64,000 bases of DNA from Monoplex corrugatus (GCA_030674185.1 CM060308.1:34030089-34094088), one strand, 5' to 3'; positions 41,589-54,313 are shown, counted from the stretch's first letter. Program-made: numbers and translations. Notes: generated from the sequence alone by a model not told the origin.

Positions 41589-42855
41589 GTTTGGGATAGT
41601 CAGAGTGCCAGGCATGCAAAGACGTTTTGGAAATGTTTCAAACAACGTATTGTACACTGCAGATAGTAAGACTAGGATTGTCATGTTCAACAAGATAATT
41701 CTTTTTATAGTTCTTTTTTATATGAAAACTGTGATTGGACTACAGTTTTTACTGAATATGAATAAAATTACTCAATGTGCTTTGACGAAGTTCAGGTTTG
41801 ACAAGTCAGATGTTGCTATCCCCCATCAACGATAAAAAATTGATATAACCAAAACATGCCATCTACAGTATATCTATAACAGAGGAAGGTATGTACTTTG
41901 TCTCTGTTTGCCAAGTGCTTTATGAATTTTAAAGGCAGGTCATTCCCGCAAAAAATTTTAGTCGACTTTTACGATTTGTATTAGGTTGTTTTCATTAAAA
42001 TCTGTTAACGCCGTTAACAATTTCACACTATAACGTTATAGTTTACAGGATGACGCTAGAAGTGTAGTTGTAATGTATACGTAGATTTATATTTGAAGTG
42101 TAAATAAATGTGTGTACATTGTATTTCAATATGAAAAAAAATTGTTGTAAACACCAACACTCTCTCCTTTTAGATGGGGAATTGCTTTTTCAAATAGAGT
42201 TCGTGTTTGTACGTTTTCTATGTCTTTTTGTTTCTCTGTATATCCCTTCTACATGATCTCTTTTTCCGGGTCCTTTTCTGTCTTGTTTTTATTGGACATA
42301 GGCCCTACTTGTGTCATAATTGTGTGTGTGCTTCTTATCATCTGAATGTGGATGGTTAACATTCATCTACTTTTTGAATATAGGGTTTGTTTGTTTGTTT
42401 GTTTCTTTGTTTGTTTGTTTGTTTGTTTGTTTGTTTTCAAACACAGATCGCAGTCTAATAAGCAGTCTTCAAATGAACGCTAAACCTTACTGTGTACATT
42501 TCTAGTTAAGTGGTAATAGTTGACAACTTTGTGTTCCAGAACATATGTAGTCACTTGTACTGTCTTCAACTGAACAATAGACTACTTTTTTGTACATTTT
42601 CTAGTTCAGTGATAAAAATGTTACACGTATGCCCAAGCTGGCATTTAGTTCCAGTGTGTGTTCTGGTCGCTGCAAGGAGGCGTTGTGTTGTGGAAGTTAT
42701 GGAGGCTGAACATGCTGCCTGTCTGTACTTTCTGATTGGGTTACACCTGGCACCAGTGGCTAACATGCTTACTTTCCACTCTCCATTCTCTTTCTCCTTT
42801 TTCTCTACCATGCATTAGTGGTGTAGGAAGTACATTCTTCTTGTTCTGCTTCAGC
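41589..42855. other. No gene seen
   Basis: AT-rich sequence with a GTTT run at 42386-42435. No recognisable exon. Confidence 0.45.
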
Positions 42856-42859
42856 GCAC

Positions 42860-43065
42860 ATCACAGCGACAATAGTACAGACGGAGTCTGAACTGTTTTG
42901 CATCATTCACTTCCAAGAGACTCTGTCTCCATCCCAGAACAGGTTTGGGGCATGCACAACTAATTTGTCTGTATGTGTGGAGTCTGTTACAAAAACATGG
43001 AACTACTCCTTGAATCACAGAGTCTAAAGCAATAGTACAAACGCGCGGTAATCGGGAACAAATGT
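42860..43065 (-). repeat. About 150-bp repeat unit, inverted copy
   Basis: CATCATTCACTTCCAAGAGA, CTCTGTCTCCATCCCAGAAC and CTTGAATCACAGAGTCTAAA are the inverse of the units at 43485-44330. Confidence 0.75.
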
Positions 43066-43484
43066 GAGGAATGTGAGCACGACGATGTGTGTACATGTAC
43101 ACGAAGACTAACGCTTTGAATATCAAAAAAAAAATGTTGTCATTTACAAAATGGTGACACATGTGACAATTTTTTTTCATTACAAGTGTATTCGTTTTCC
43201 TCCTTTCTGCATCCCCGTGGGGACTTCATAGGAGGCATGGCCTGTCTGTACTGTACTATTGTTGCTGTGACATGCGCTGAAGCAGAACTAGATGACTGTG
43301 CTTTTGACACCATCAGTATACTAACACTGTACATGTAGACTAGCAAGGGTTAGCTGTAAGACCGATGTACAAGGACCTAATGCCGGTATACTTGAGGAAT
43401 TACGTGCTCTCAAGTTTCATAAAACGTTTGACTCTTTGTGTAATTTTTTTTTTTTGAACAAACCACCCAGCTGAATCTGGAATC

Positions 43485-44330
43485 TAGGATGAATAAACGG
43501 ACAAAGTAACTGGTACATGCCCAAAACCTGTCCTGGGATGGAGACAGAGGCTACTGGAAGTGAATGATGCAAAACATAGTTCAAACATTGTGATTCAAGG
43601 ATTAGTTCCCTGTTTTTGTAATAGACTCCAAACATACACTTAAGAGTCACAGAGTTATCTCCCATGTAGAATTTCTCAAACCCAACACACTTTGCGCTAC
43701 CCATTCAGCTAGCATAGACGCAGCCACAAAGCATGTTCTGAGCTTACCACTTTATGCTTTGTGGCTGCGTCTATGCTAGCTGAATGGGTAGCGCAAGCTG
43801 TGTTGGGTTTGAGAAATTCTACATGGGAGATAACTCCGTGACTCTCAAGAGTTATGTTACTTGGTTGATATTTAAAATTCTCCCTGCTTCCCTCTTATTT
43901 CCTTTGGTATTCCAAACATACAGACAAATTAATTGATACATACCCCAAAACTGTCCTGGGATGGAGACAGAGGCTACTGGAAGTAAATGATGCAAAACAT
44001 GGTACAAACTCTGTGATTTAGGATTAGTTCCGTGTTTTTGTAGCAGACTCCAAACATACAGACAAATTAATTGATACATACATGTACCCCAAAACCAGTC
44101 CGGGATGGATGATGCAAAACATAGTTCAGACTCTGTGATTCAAGGATAAGTTCCGTGTTTTATAGCATACTCAAACATACAAACAAATTAATTGATACAT
44201 ACCCAAAACTGTCCTGGGTTGGAGACAAAGTCTCTTGGAAGTGAATGATGCAAAAAACAAATAGTTCAGACGCTGTGATTCAAGGATTAATTTAAATGTT
44301 TTTGAAGTAAACCCCAAACATACTTGCATA
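43485..44330 (+). repeat. About 150-bp tandem repeat, 4-5 copies
   Basis: Unit: CCAAACATACAGACAAATTA, ATTGATACATACCCAAAACT, GTCCTGGGATGGAGACAGAG, then AGTGAATGATGCAAAACATA and TGATTCAAGGATTAGTTCC. The first two units are separated by the palindrome at 43644-43844. Confidence 0.85.
43644..43844. repeat. Near-perfect palindrome, 91-bp arms, 19-base loop
   Basis: Left arm 43644-43734 and right arm 43754-43844 are inverted repeats matching at 88 of 91 bases. The arms contain TTCTCAAACCCAACACAC and GCTACCCATTCAGCTAGCAT. The palindrome interrupts the 150-bp repeat array. No ORF or terminal motif identifies its type. Confidence 0.9.
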
Positions 44331-44538
44331 ATTTGGAAAGACAAAATAAACGTAGCACTTTACATGACGATATTTGTTTCGGATTTTTCTTCTGCTTGAC
44401 AGCTTCAAAAGCATGACAAGTGACTGACCCAGAACTAATGAAAATTTATCAGAGAGTGACTGCCTAAAGCGATAAATGTTGAACTCCCCCTCCCCCCCCC
44501 CCCTCCCGCCTTCCCTGTGGATTTCTTACAAGTGTTGT

Positions 44539-44893
44539 ATCATGATCATCATCATCATGTGCCCTGCCGCATGGCGTTGGCGATCATGGCCCTCAGTAAG
44601 AATTCATTTCTTGACACTGCAAGTACATCTTCTACCCTCTCTGTCCTCAGCCACCCTGCAAGTCCGTCCAGTATTTTCCAATATTTTCTCCCTGGGTCTA
44701 CCTGGTGTTCTCTTTCCCTCCAGCTTTCCTCTTGTGACCAGGTGCTCTAATTCCCCTTTCCTCATAAAATGTCCTCTAAATGTTGCTCGTCTTTTCCTAA
44801 ACTTCTTCATCAATGATCTTTTTGTGTTTGCCTCCATCAAGACTGTCTCGTTTGTTGAGAGTTCCATGGACAACAAAGTAAACAAACAAACAA
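44539..44893 (-). mobile_element. LINE 3' end with 9-bp target duplication
   Basis: On the minus strand it reads ANTKRSLMKKFRKRRATFRG, GHFMRKGELEHLV and KLEGKRTPGRPREKILE, the C-terminal end of an RTE/CR1-like RT protein. It ends in a short 3' UTR and an ATG-repeat tail (CACATGATGATGATGATC). It is flanked by AAGTGTTGT at 44530-44538 and 44894-44902. Two relatives are at 55461 and 56344. Confidence 0.85.
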
Positions 44894-45127
44894 AAGTGTT
44901 GTGCAGACTGCGGTATTAGAGAGTGGGAAACCGGTCGCTAGTAAAGGCAGCTTGTTGTGGCTTTCTTCTGTGTCCATAGTACTAACTGGCCTTCATTGAG
45001 GTCATGAAGTGTTCAGTTTGTCTTGGAAGTTGGTTCGCGGACTGTTGTGTTCGGTGTCTTCTTTCAGTTTTCTGTTCCACGTAGCTTGATTTCATACGTA
45101 AATTAGACGAAAGAACTGCATGTGTGC

Positions 45128-45182
45128 ACCAACACATACACACACACACACATACACACACACGCATGCACGCACGCGCGCG

Positions 45183-45216
<34 letters not shown>

Positions 45217-45236
45217 CATATATATATATGTGTGTG

Positions 45237-45277
<41 letters not shown>

Positions 45278-45381
45278 ATACACATACACATATATATATA
45301 TGCATACAAGCATAAATGCACACTCTTATACACAAACATACACACGTGTGCGCGCACACACACACACACAAACACACACAT

Positions 45382-45455
<74 letters not shown>
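45128..45455. repeat. Compound (CA)n/(TA)n/(GT)n microsatellites
   Basis: CA, TA and GT blocks in sequence. CA and GT in both polarities plus TA could fold into hairpins. Confidence 0.95.
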
Positions 45456-45654
45456 CCGTGATCGCGCGCGCATCTGCGCACAGACATTCGCGTAAAGAAA
45501 AGATTGTACATGTTTTTGTTTTGTTTTTTATTTATGACAAGACAAACACGTGTGCATTCGTACTTATATTCCTATTCATTTCTTTTGTCGCAGTGGATTT
45601 ACCATGTCAAACTCGGGCTTCTCTTCCCTTTGAGAGCTCATAGCCGCTGTGCAG

Positions 45655-46000
45655 CGCCACCCAAGTTTTTAAGAAAGGCTTCAGAAAGGCAAGAAAACTA
45701 ATTGGTCTTCAAGGAGAGGGACTGAGAAATCAATCTATCTCTTGAATGTTTTATACCAGAGCAGCCAGGCAAAAACCCTGCTCACGACGATTTTCAACTG
45801 CCTTGGGATCTTAAGTGTACACAAACCAGACGACACACGGTTCCCAATCGTTTTTCCTCCCCTTCGGAAGAACTAGACGTTCAGTTCGATTTTCCTGTCA
45901 AACTGAAGAGAAAAGCCGAAGCCTCAACGGGGAACAAACTCTGGAACCGCGAATTTAGTAATTGGCAGGGAAACGTCTGAACCATTCTGCCACTCTTCTC
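45655..46000 (-). mobile_element. Long tRNA-derived SINE, copy 3, with head
   Basis: The minus-strand head GCAGAATGGTTCAGACGTTT begins near 45995; the body words GTTTTATACCAGAGCAGCCA and GATTTTCAACTGCC match the copies at 8405 and 39897. It ends in a region that also resembles the head-proximal part at 58155. Confidence 0.8.
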
Positions 46001-46005
46001 CATAT

Positions 46006-46023
46006 GTGTGTGTGTGCGCGCGC

Positions 46024-46089
<66 letters not shown>

Positions 46090-46108
46090 TGCGTGCGTGT
46101 GTGCGTGC

Positions 46109-46190
<82 letters not shown>

Positions 46191-46247
46191 ATGCTCGTGG
46201 GTCTGTGTGTGCACACGTAGAAACACACGAATGCTGCATGCTTCACA

Positions 46248-46305
<58 letters not shown>

Positions 46306-46396
46306 CACGCACGTACGCATACACACACACACACACAGGCACGCACGTACGCATACACACATACAAACACACATACACATACACACACACACACAC

Positions 46397-46448
<52 letters not shown>

Positions 46449-46456
46449 ACACACAT
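46006..46456. repeat. (GC)n/(GT)n and (CA)n microsatellites
   Basis: CG and GT block at 46010-46200, then CA block at 46240-46456. The right edge marks the start of similarity to segment A. Confidence 0.95.
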
Positions 46457-46919
46457 GTACGCACGCTTTATAAACACACATATATCTTACAGATGTGTGC
46501 GTATTACATCAACACCTACACAGAATAACTTTTCATTTGAACATTTTTATTTTCCAGAATACGCCACTCTAAGCTGGGAAAACACATCTGATTAATTCTG
46601 ACATTTCGAGAAACAATTCCATGTTTATGATACAAATAGTACCATACATTAATACTGATGATAATACAAAAATAGTTGTAGTAGTCGTAGAAGTAGCAAT
46701 GGCACTTGCACAGAATGATTTCATTTCCTATGAAACGTATTTCAGATATGACAGTTCAAGCAATTTTTCATTTGTCGTTGTTTGGTGTGATATTTGTGTG
46801 TTCAGATGTTGTTAAGGACTATGGTGAACTATTCAATCATTTGAGTCTGACTGAAAAATAATCATCTGAGTCTTGACTTTCTTTCACTCATTTAATATGG
46901 ATCTTGGAGGTCTCTTTGA

Positions 46920-46922
<3 letters not shown>

Positions 46923-46981
<59 letters not shown>

Positions 46982-47022
46982 GTCCCTCTCTGTCTCTCTT
47001 TGTGTCTCTGTCTCTGTCTCTG

Positions 47023-47098
<76 letters not shown>
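46923..47098. repeat. (TC)n with (TCTCTG)n core
   Basis: CT runs flank a TCTGTC block at 46990-47045. Confidence 0.97.
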
Positions 47099-47099
<1 letters not shown>

Positions 47100-47282
47100 G
47101 TATTTTATAGAAACAGAAAACGAACAGTTTCCTGTAAACATACTGTGTTATACATATGCCAACATAACACATGTAAATAAATGGGTCTTTGGACAAAGCT
47201 GATACTCATCACAGTAGGTGTTCTTACTGTGTGCAATCTTTCCTTAATACTCATAAAAAGCATTGCCTATCACTCATTGACT

Positions 47283-47985
47283 TTAACTCCCAGCCGGTCA
47301 GTCAGTGATGTTACCACATAGTCTATCACTGACCTTACCATATAACCTATCGTCCACTGACCTTATCATGTAACCTACCACTGACTTTACCATGTAGCCT
47401 ATCAGTTACTGATCTTATCATGTAGCCTATCACTGACCCCACCTTATAGCCAAACACTGACCTACCATATAACTTATCACTCATCTTACCATGTAGCCTA
47501 TTGCTCACTGACCTTACCGTGTAGCCTATCACTGACTTTACCATGTAGCCTATCACTGACCTTACCATGTAGCCTATCGCTGATCCAATATGTAGCTTAT
47601 CTATACCTTATCATGAAGCCTATCACTGACCTTGTCATATATTCTATCATTGACCTTACCATGTAGCCTATCACTGACCTTACCTTGTAGCTTATCACTG
47701 ACTTTACCATGTAGCCTATCACTGACTTTACTATGTAGCCTATCACTGACCTTACCATGTAGCCTATCACTGACCTTACCATGTAGCCTATCACTGACTT
47801 TACATGTAGCCTATCACTGACTTTACCATGTAGCCTATCACTGATTTTACAATGTAGCCTATCACTGACCTTACCTTGTAGCCTATCATTGACTTTACTA
47901 TGTAGCCTATTGCTGACCTGATCATATAGCCTGTCGCTGACCTTACCATGTAGCCTATCCCTCACTGATCTTATCATGCTCATTT
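47283..47985. repeat. 24-bp minisatellite, about 29 copies
   Basis: Unit CCTATCACTGACCTTACCATGTAG, with variants (ACTTT for ACCTT, ATATAG for ATGTAG). The collinear part of A (4290-4440) has one or two diverged units. Confidence 0.95.
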
Positions 47986-48390
47986 ATCGACAAACTATGG
48001 GCTATATGCACTTGTGTATAACAGAAAGCATCTGAGCAGTGCCAAATCAATGAACCTATGCATTAACTACTCTTAGTCTATCTTCCCATGTTGAAGTGTG
48101 TATACATGACATACAACAGGGTTAAGAGGCAAAAGAAGCAAAACACGATATGAATCAATATCAAAATATGATACATAAACAGAAAAAATAGAGTATAGAG
48201 ATAGGTTTACAGATCCATAATTAAGCTGAACAAATAACACAACCAAAGATAGATTAACAAATTCGCAATTATGTTCAAGAACAAAAACAACCACAACAGA
48301 CATCATCAAAGAAAATTGACTTTAATGATAACCGCCGTGTATGGAAGATTGTAGGCCTCAAGAAGTTTATACACTGTTTAGATAGGAGTT

Positions 48391-49109
48391 CTGAATACAT
48401 GGATTCTGAACATACAAAGCAGTGTATATGGCCGAAAACTGTTCTAAATATCTGAGTACATGGATCTGAACATACAAAGCAATGTATGTTAGCCAGAAAC
48501 TGTTCTAAATATCTGAGTACATGGATCTGAACATACAAAGCAATGTATATAGCCAGAAATTGTTCTAAATATCTGAGTACATAGATCTGAACATACAAAG
48601 CAATGTATATAGCCGGAAACTGTTCTAAATATCTGAGTACATAGATCTGAACATACAAAGCAATGTATATAGCCGGAAACTGTTCTAAATATCTGAGTAC
48701 ATAGATCTGAACATACAAAGCAATGTATATAGCCGGAAACTGTTCTAAATGTCTGAGTACATAGATCTGAACATACAAAGCAATGTATATAGCCGGAAAC
48801 TGTTCTAAATATCTGAGTACATAGATCTGAACATACAAAGCAATGTATATAGCCGAAACTGTTCTAAATGTCTGAGTACATAGATCTGAACATACAAAGC
48901 AATGTATATAGCCGGAAACTGTTCTAAATATCTGAGTACATAGATCTGACATACAAGCAATGTATATAGCCGGAAACTGTTCTAAATATCTGAGTACATA
49001 GATCTGAACATACAAAGCAATGTATATAGCCGGAAACTGTTCTAAATATCTGAGTACATAGATCTGAACATACAAAGCAATGTATATAGCCGAAAACTGT
49101 TCTAAATAA
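48391..49109. repeat. 60-bp minisatellite, about 12 copies
   Basis: Unit CTGAGTACATAGATCTGAAC, ATACAAAGCAATGTATATAG, CCGGAAACTGTTCTAAATAT. The inner units are almost identical and the first two more diverged. The minus strand has a 20-residue open cycle (artefact of a multiple of 3). A single unit occupies the collinear site in A at 5085-5180. Confidence 0.95.
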
Positions 49110-49241
49110 CAATAGGCAAGTAAGGAGATACAGAAAAATCAACAACGTGGCAAAAGTTGTCAACGGGTTTTTGTTTTTCAATATACTTTTTGTTTGTTTC
49201 CCTTTTGAAAAGTAGATTGTTTCATATTGACCGCAAAACTG

Positions 49242-49242
49242 G

Positions 49243-49318
<76 letters not shown>

Positions 49319-49410
49319 TGTGGTGTATGTGTGTGTGTGTGTGTGTATGTGTGTGTGTGTGTGTTCTGTGTGTGTGTGTCTGTGTGTGTGTGTGTCTGTG
49401 TGTGCGTATT
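49242..49410. repeat. (GT)n microsatellite
   Basis: GT run with TATG and CTGT interruptions. Confidence 0.95.
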
Positions 49411-50489
49411 TGAAACATTTTATTTGCATTGTGTTGTAGTTTTCAGTTGTTACCGCGGATATTCCTTGTAAAATCGGAATGTTCTCGCTGATACAGTGAA
49501 TCACATTTTGCGTCTGTATGTATTTTTGTTACGGCTAAACAGAATTTTAAACCCACTTGTGTACCACAAGTTTGTAATTTTGTGCATACATGAAGCTGAT
49601 CATATAAGAAGTTCACGAGTAACATTCACGCTATTTTCAACAAAAGAAATCATAATTTCTCATAGACCGCAAACAAATATCTCTTTTAACACATTCGTAC
49701 CTTTTGGTTAGTTTTCCATTCTGGAAAGAGAGTCTGTTACCGTGGCTTGACAATTTTTCTTTCTTAGCTGTTCTGTATGTGTTCGTATGTGTGTGTATAT
49801 GTGTATATATGTTTGTTCGTTTCCTGTTTTTCAACTTTGTTTTTGAAGGAAAGATTGCGTGTGGGGTTTTAGTTGTTGTTGTTGTTGTTGTTTTGTTTGG
49901 TTGGTTGTTGGTTGGTTTTTTTGTTTTTGCTTGTTTTTGGTTTTTTGTTGTTATTGTTGTTATTGTAGTTGTTGTTGTTGTTGTTGTTTTGGTTTTTTGT
50001 GTGTTTTTTGTTTTGTTTTGAGGGGGGGGGGGTGTGGTAATGTTTGTATATTTTTTTAATTTTCAGAAAACTGAATGTGCAGATTTAGCAAGAAACACAC
50101 GCACACAAAACAGTAATTCCCTAATACACCACCTCACAGTCGTTCTTCAGTTAGAATCACAGAGGCCTGTAGAGGGATACAAGCTATGGCGACATGATAC
50201 TGACCTGCAGGATGTGAACAGATAAAACATCCATTTACAGTTATACAATGCTGTATAGTGAACGTTTAGAGGGAAAATGGAGGAGAGAATGAGGATGAGA
50301 TAACCAGGATGGACTAAAAGATGACTCTTCTTGCCCCCTCTTTTGAGCCTTTTGCAAACTAAGGGAAATAATCTAAGATGGCCGGCCTATGCAAACACTC
50401 TTCCCCTTTCAGCAACATTGTGCTCAATACTGACCTCGAAAGTGTGCTCGTTAACTTGGCTCTGCACTGTCTGCAGCTACCTCATTGTC
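49411..50489. other. No gene seen; (GTT)n and poly-G
   Basis: GTT-rich at 49872-50020 and an 11-base G run at 50022-50032. 50130-50420 aligns with 5555-5860 in segment A. Confidence 0.55.
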
Positions 50490-50765
50490 AACCTGGTAGC
50501 AAGCAAGACCTCTGATTTGTCACCCTTCCACCAGCATCCTGCATTGTCAACCATGTGCAAAGCAAAAAATAGCCACTGATTTCGTTACCCTATCCACCAG
50601 CATCCTGCATTGTCAACCATGCTGGCAAAGCAAAAAAAATTAAGCCACTGATTCCGTCACCCTATCCACCAGCTTCCGCAGGATGCTGGTGAATAGGGTG
50701 AGGGAGTCAAAGGGTTAAGTTTTTGCAGTTGGTGGATAAGGTGAGGGAGTCAAACGGCTAAATTT
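50490..50765. repeat. 70-bp family with TTAA-bounded palindrome
   Basis: Two and a half inverted units are followed by direct units. 50640-50718 is a 79-bp imperfect palindrome starting and ending with TTAA (TTAAGCCACTGATTCCGTCA to GAGTCAAAGGGTTAA), centred on CCGCAGGATG. No counterpart is seen at the collinear place in A. Confidence 0.8.
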
Positions 50766-52425
50766 ACACATCCCTGAGTCTTTTGTTCTGTTTGAACTTG
50801 CACATTCCTGGGTCCTTTTTCAATCTTAAACGGTACGATAGGCAAAAATGAAGAAAAAAAATTGTTTCATTTTGAACAGAAAGAAACGTGTGACAAAAAT
50901 GTATTGGCAAGATGTCCTCAGCTGGATGGATCACATTATCAAATTTAGATTAAAGGAGGAATGGCGAATGCATGTTTGGATGTGATGAAGTCCAATACAC
51001 GTGGACTAAAATAAATGCCTGCAATCAATACTTTTTGACGAAGGAGTGTAAACAGCAGTTTCATAGCAACATCTGAAAACATTTCTACTGACTTTTTCAC
51101 TGTTGCGACATTCTACCAGTATCATCGCTTTACCTCAGATTTTATTTTGTGTCATGCTTCTGTAGGGTCTGGAAGATCAAAACCTGTATTTTCAGCAATC
51201 ATATATGAAAAGGTCACTTGTTAAAATGAGTAGTTTATCTCCTTTTTTTATTTTGTTTGTTTTTTGTCTGATTGACTGTCTGTCTGTTTGTTTTTGTTTT
51301 GATATACTTTGAAAACATGTACTACCCTTGTTTTGTTTCATCTTGTTCTGAATTAGAAACACTGAAAAATGTATGGATACAAACTTCTCTGCGTAAGTCT
51401 GAATAAAACTGTATGGCATACCACTTAGATATTGAAGAGACGAAAAGTTGTCAAAATAAAATGAAGTCATTTAGACAACAAAGGAAATCCATCCAGACTA
51501 ACCAAAATGACCTTGTCAGATTCCACGTACAGTCGTGTGAACAGCCAGACCCTGAAGGCATCAGTCGTGTTCCTGTCTCACGTTCCCATCTGTCTGGGGA
51601 TGAGGACACGATACCTGGCATAGAACCTACCCGGGAATACCAGCATAATTATTATAATATATTAGTGTTTTGTAATTATTTTGTACATCCCTGAAATGTT
51701 CAAGTAAACGTTGGTCTCTAACTGATTTTTAAGCGCTCAAGTAAACTTTGGTTTCTAACTGATTGTGCAATTTCTTGTTCTTGCTTTATATGCTGGATCA
51801 TACATACTTTGTGTAACATTGGATGGAATTCCAAGCAGTGCTATTTTCTTTTTCATCAGTAACAGTTTGCTTGCTGTGCTTTTCTGAGTGCGAGCGAACG
51901 TGTATTTTTCAGAGTGGAAAGACTGTACAATTCACGTACTGGCAAGTGCATGATGGGCAGGTGTGATGGTGTCAATCAAACTTCATTTGGAAAGGTTCTC
52001 ATGAACTTCTAAATTGTAAATGTTTCTTAGGACTGTCTTTTTCCATCTTTGCACATAAGTTCCTTTTTCTTGAATGAAGACATGAAAATCAAAACAAACA
52101 CTAGACCAATATGAACACATTGTAACTGCAAAACGTAGAGAGATAATTCAATATGAAACCATGAAACAATTGTTTTACGATAATTAAATATGAAAATAGG
52201 AAAGCATGCAAAATGTTTTAATACAAAAATCACGAAATATACACTGTACATTGAATATGTCACAGGTCTTCATTTTGACGGTTACAAAGAGATGTTTTTA
52301 ACTTATTTCCACCAAATAATATAGTCAACATTTGTCACGGCACAGACTCGTTTTTAAAGTATGCATTGATGAGTCTTGCCTTATCATTGAACACAGCGGA
52401 GCAACATGATGATAGGCAGTGCTAT
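50766..52425. other. No gene seen; non-coding DNA shared with segment A
   Basis: Patches align with 6330-7780 (for example TGAAATGTTCAAGTAAACG at about 51692 with TGAAGTGTTCAAGTAAACT at 7197). A short internal tandem (TCAAGTAAACGTTGG and TCAAGTAAACTTTGG) lies at 51700-51760. No frame is conserved. Confidence 0.55.
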
Positions 52426-52429
52426 TTTA

Positions 52430-52890
52430 TCACATACAATGCCATATAACAGTCCTACCACATCAAACGTAATGCCATATAACAGTCCTAACACATCAAA
52501 TGTAATGCCATATAACAGTCCTATCACATTACACACAATGCCATATAACAGTCCTATCACATTACACACAATGCCATATGACATCACATTACACACAATG
52601 CCATATGACATCACATTACACACAATGCCATATGACATCACATTACACACAATGCCATATAACAGTCCTATCACATTACACACAATGCCATATGACATCA
52701 CATTACACACAATGCCATATAACAGTCCTATCACATTACACACAATGCCATATAACAGTCCTATCACATTACACACAATGCCATATAACAGTCCTATCAC
52801 ATTACACACAATGCCATATGACAGTCCTATCACATCACATGTATTGCCATACCACAGTCCTACCACTTCACTGACATTACCATACGTCAA
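52430..52890. repeat. 33-bp minisatellite with shortened units
   Basis: Unit CACAATGCCATATAACAGTC then CTATCACATTACA, mixed with units lacking the AACAGTCCTAT part (ATGACATCACATTACACACA). Related to the intron array at 19052. Confidence 0.9.
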
Positions 52891-53521
52891 TCTTACCATA
52901 TCACCATCACTGCCATATTATATGTTTTCATTTACGTGGGATGGCTGGCTCCTTTGATAAGAACCATGGACTGGAGTTGTCGTGTGTCAGCCTGCAACAC
53001 ACAAACTGGCCAGATCTCTGCCCTTCTTGTTACTTCAACCATTCTGGTGCTGTCCGCTGATTGTTTGATAGATCCTGTCCATCCCCTTCTCAACGAGTCT
53101 GCTAGATGTGGATGGAGCACATTTCAAAGTGTACAAGTGCAGATCCATACTTCAAACAATGTAGCAACAACGACAACTAAAAAGACCATATAGCAGTGCT
53201 GTACCTTTACATCATAAACGAGGAGCGAATACTCAAAAACTGTTGCCGGTTGTTTTTTTTATAAAAATAACATTTTGTTTATGTTAAAACACTTATCACT
53301 ACAAGGCATGAGAATCATTTGTCCTCAAACGCTGACATCATCTTGAAACGAGAAATTTATTTTTTTTGGTAATAAATACGATTACTGTTAATTTTTCAAG
53401 AACATTAGTTCGGTATCTATGTATTTCGTTGAGGTTGATTTAAGCTGGAACATCCCCACATGTGACACATCTGCCATCAACTCTTCTCCTGAAACTATTC
53501 CACGACCTCCCTCAGTCCAGA
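52891..53521. other. No gene recognised
   Basis: An 85-codon open frame at 52936-53193 has no recognisable family and no counterpart frame in segment A. The rest is AT-rich. Confidence 0.4.
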
Positions 53522-53535
53522 CTATAATTATTCTG

Positions 53536-53773
53536 GAACCAGAAAAACACGGAACTAGAATCAGAACATGTACTTAATATGAACACACAAGACAGGCGCA
53601 AATTTTCGGCCAATATTTGTCAAGCGTAAATGTAAGATCACAAACGAACAAACACTAAATACAAAAATTACGAGAAAAAGACTGAAATTCCCTGCTGCTT
53701 CGTCCAGTGTTTTTTTTTTTTTTTCCTGGTTCCTGTTTGCTTGAACACGGGCAGTAGAGCACTTGTTTTGGAT
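53536..53773. mobile_element. Foldback element, copy with about 13-bp target duplication
   Basis: Starts AACCAG-type arm (GAACCAGAAAAACACGGAAC) and ends CTTGAACACGGGCAGTAGAG then CACTTGTTTTGG, the inverse of the 21242 start. Flanks CTATAATTATTCTG (53522-53535) and TTATGATTATTCTG (53774-53787) match at 12 of 14 bases. Confidence 0.75.
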
Positions 53774-54313
53774 TTATGATTATTCTGCTGTATGCTGTGC
53801 GTGTGTGCGTGTATGTTTTTGCATGTGCGTGCGTGTGCGTGAGTCCGTGAACGCTCAAGGGCTGCTTATGTCAAGGTCGTTGTTCACCAAAGGCACTTTA
53901 ATTAAAAGTCAATGGTTTAAACACGAGGAAGCAAATAAAAATGTACACGTTTACTTTGCAAAAAGCGCATCCAGCTGCGAGCAAACAATGAACAAACACT
54001 AATTAAAAAAAAAAAAAAAAAGAAGAAAAGTAGGCCTACAACAATACTAAGAGTTTGCTTCTGTGCAACATGACGAATAAATCTGTGGAACTCACCCTCG
54101 TTCCGACGCAAGGAAAAAAGAACCACAAAACAAGGTAAAATACATGTAATAACTGCTTCCCTTTCAGTTTTAATACCTTTCGATCAGCCTACTGAACCAC
54201 TGAAAGTTATCCATGCGTGTTCAAGCTTGTGAACTGTTCAACACTCTTTCGATTTAAACCAAACCAAACTAAACAAAAAACACTGAGGTGGACATCTTCC
54301 ATGACAAAGTATA

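Noticed and set aside
48275..49075. 266-codon repetitive frame on the minus strand
   Set aside because: A product of the 60-bp minisatellite; the single-copy counterpart in segment A has no conserved frame.
47283..49109. CRISPR array
   Set aside because: Units are contiguous with no unique spacers, and the context is animal DNA.
52936..53193. 85-codon open frame
   Set aside because: No recognisable family, no splice support and no counterpart in segment A.
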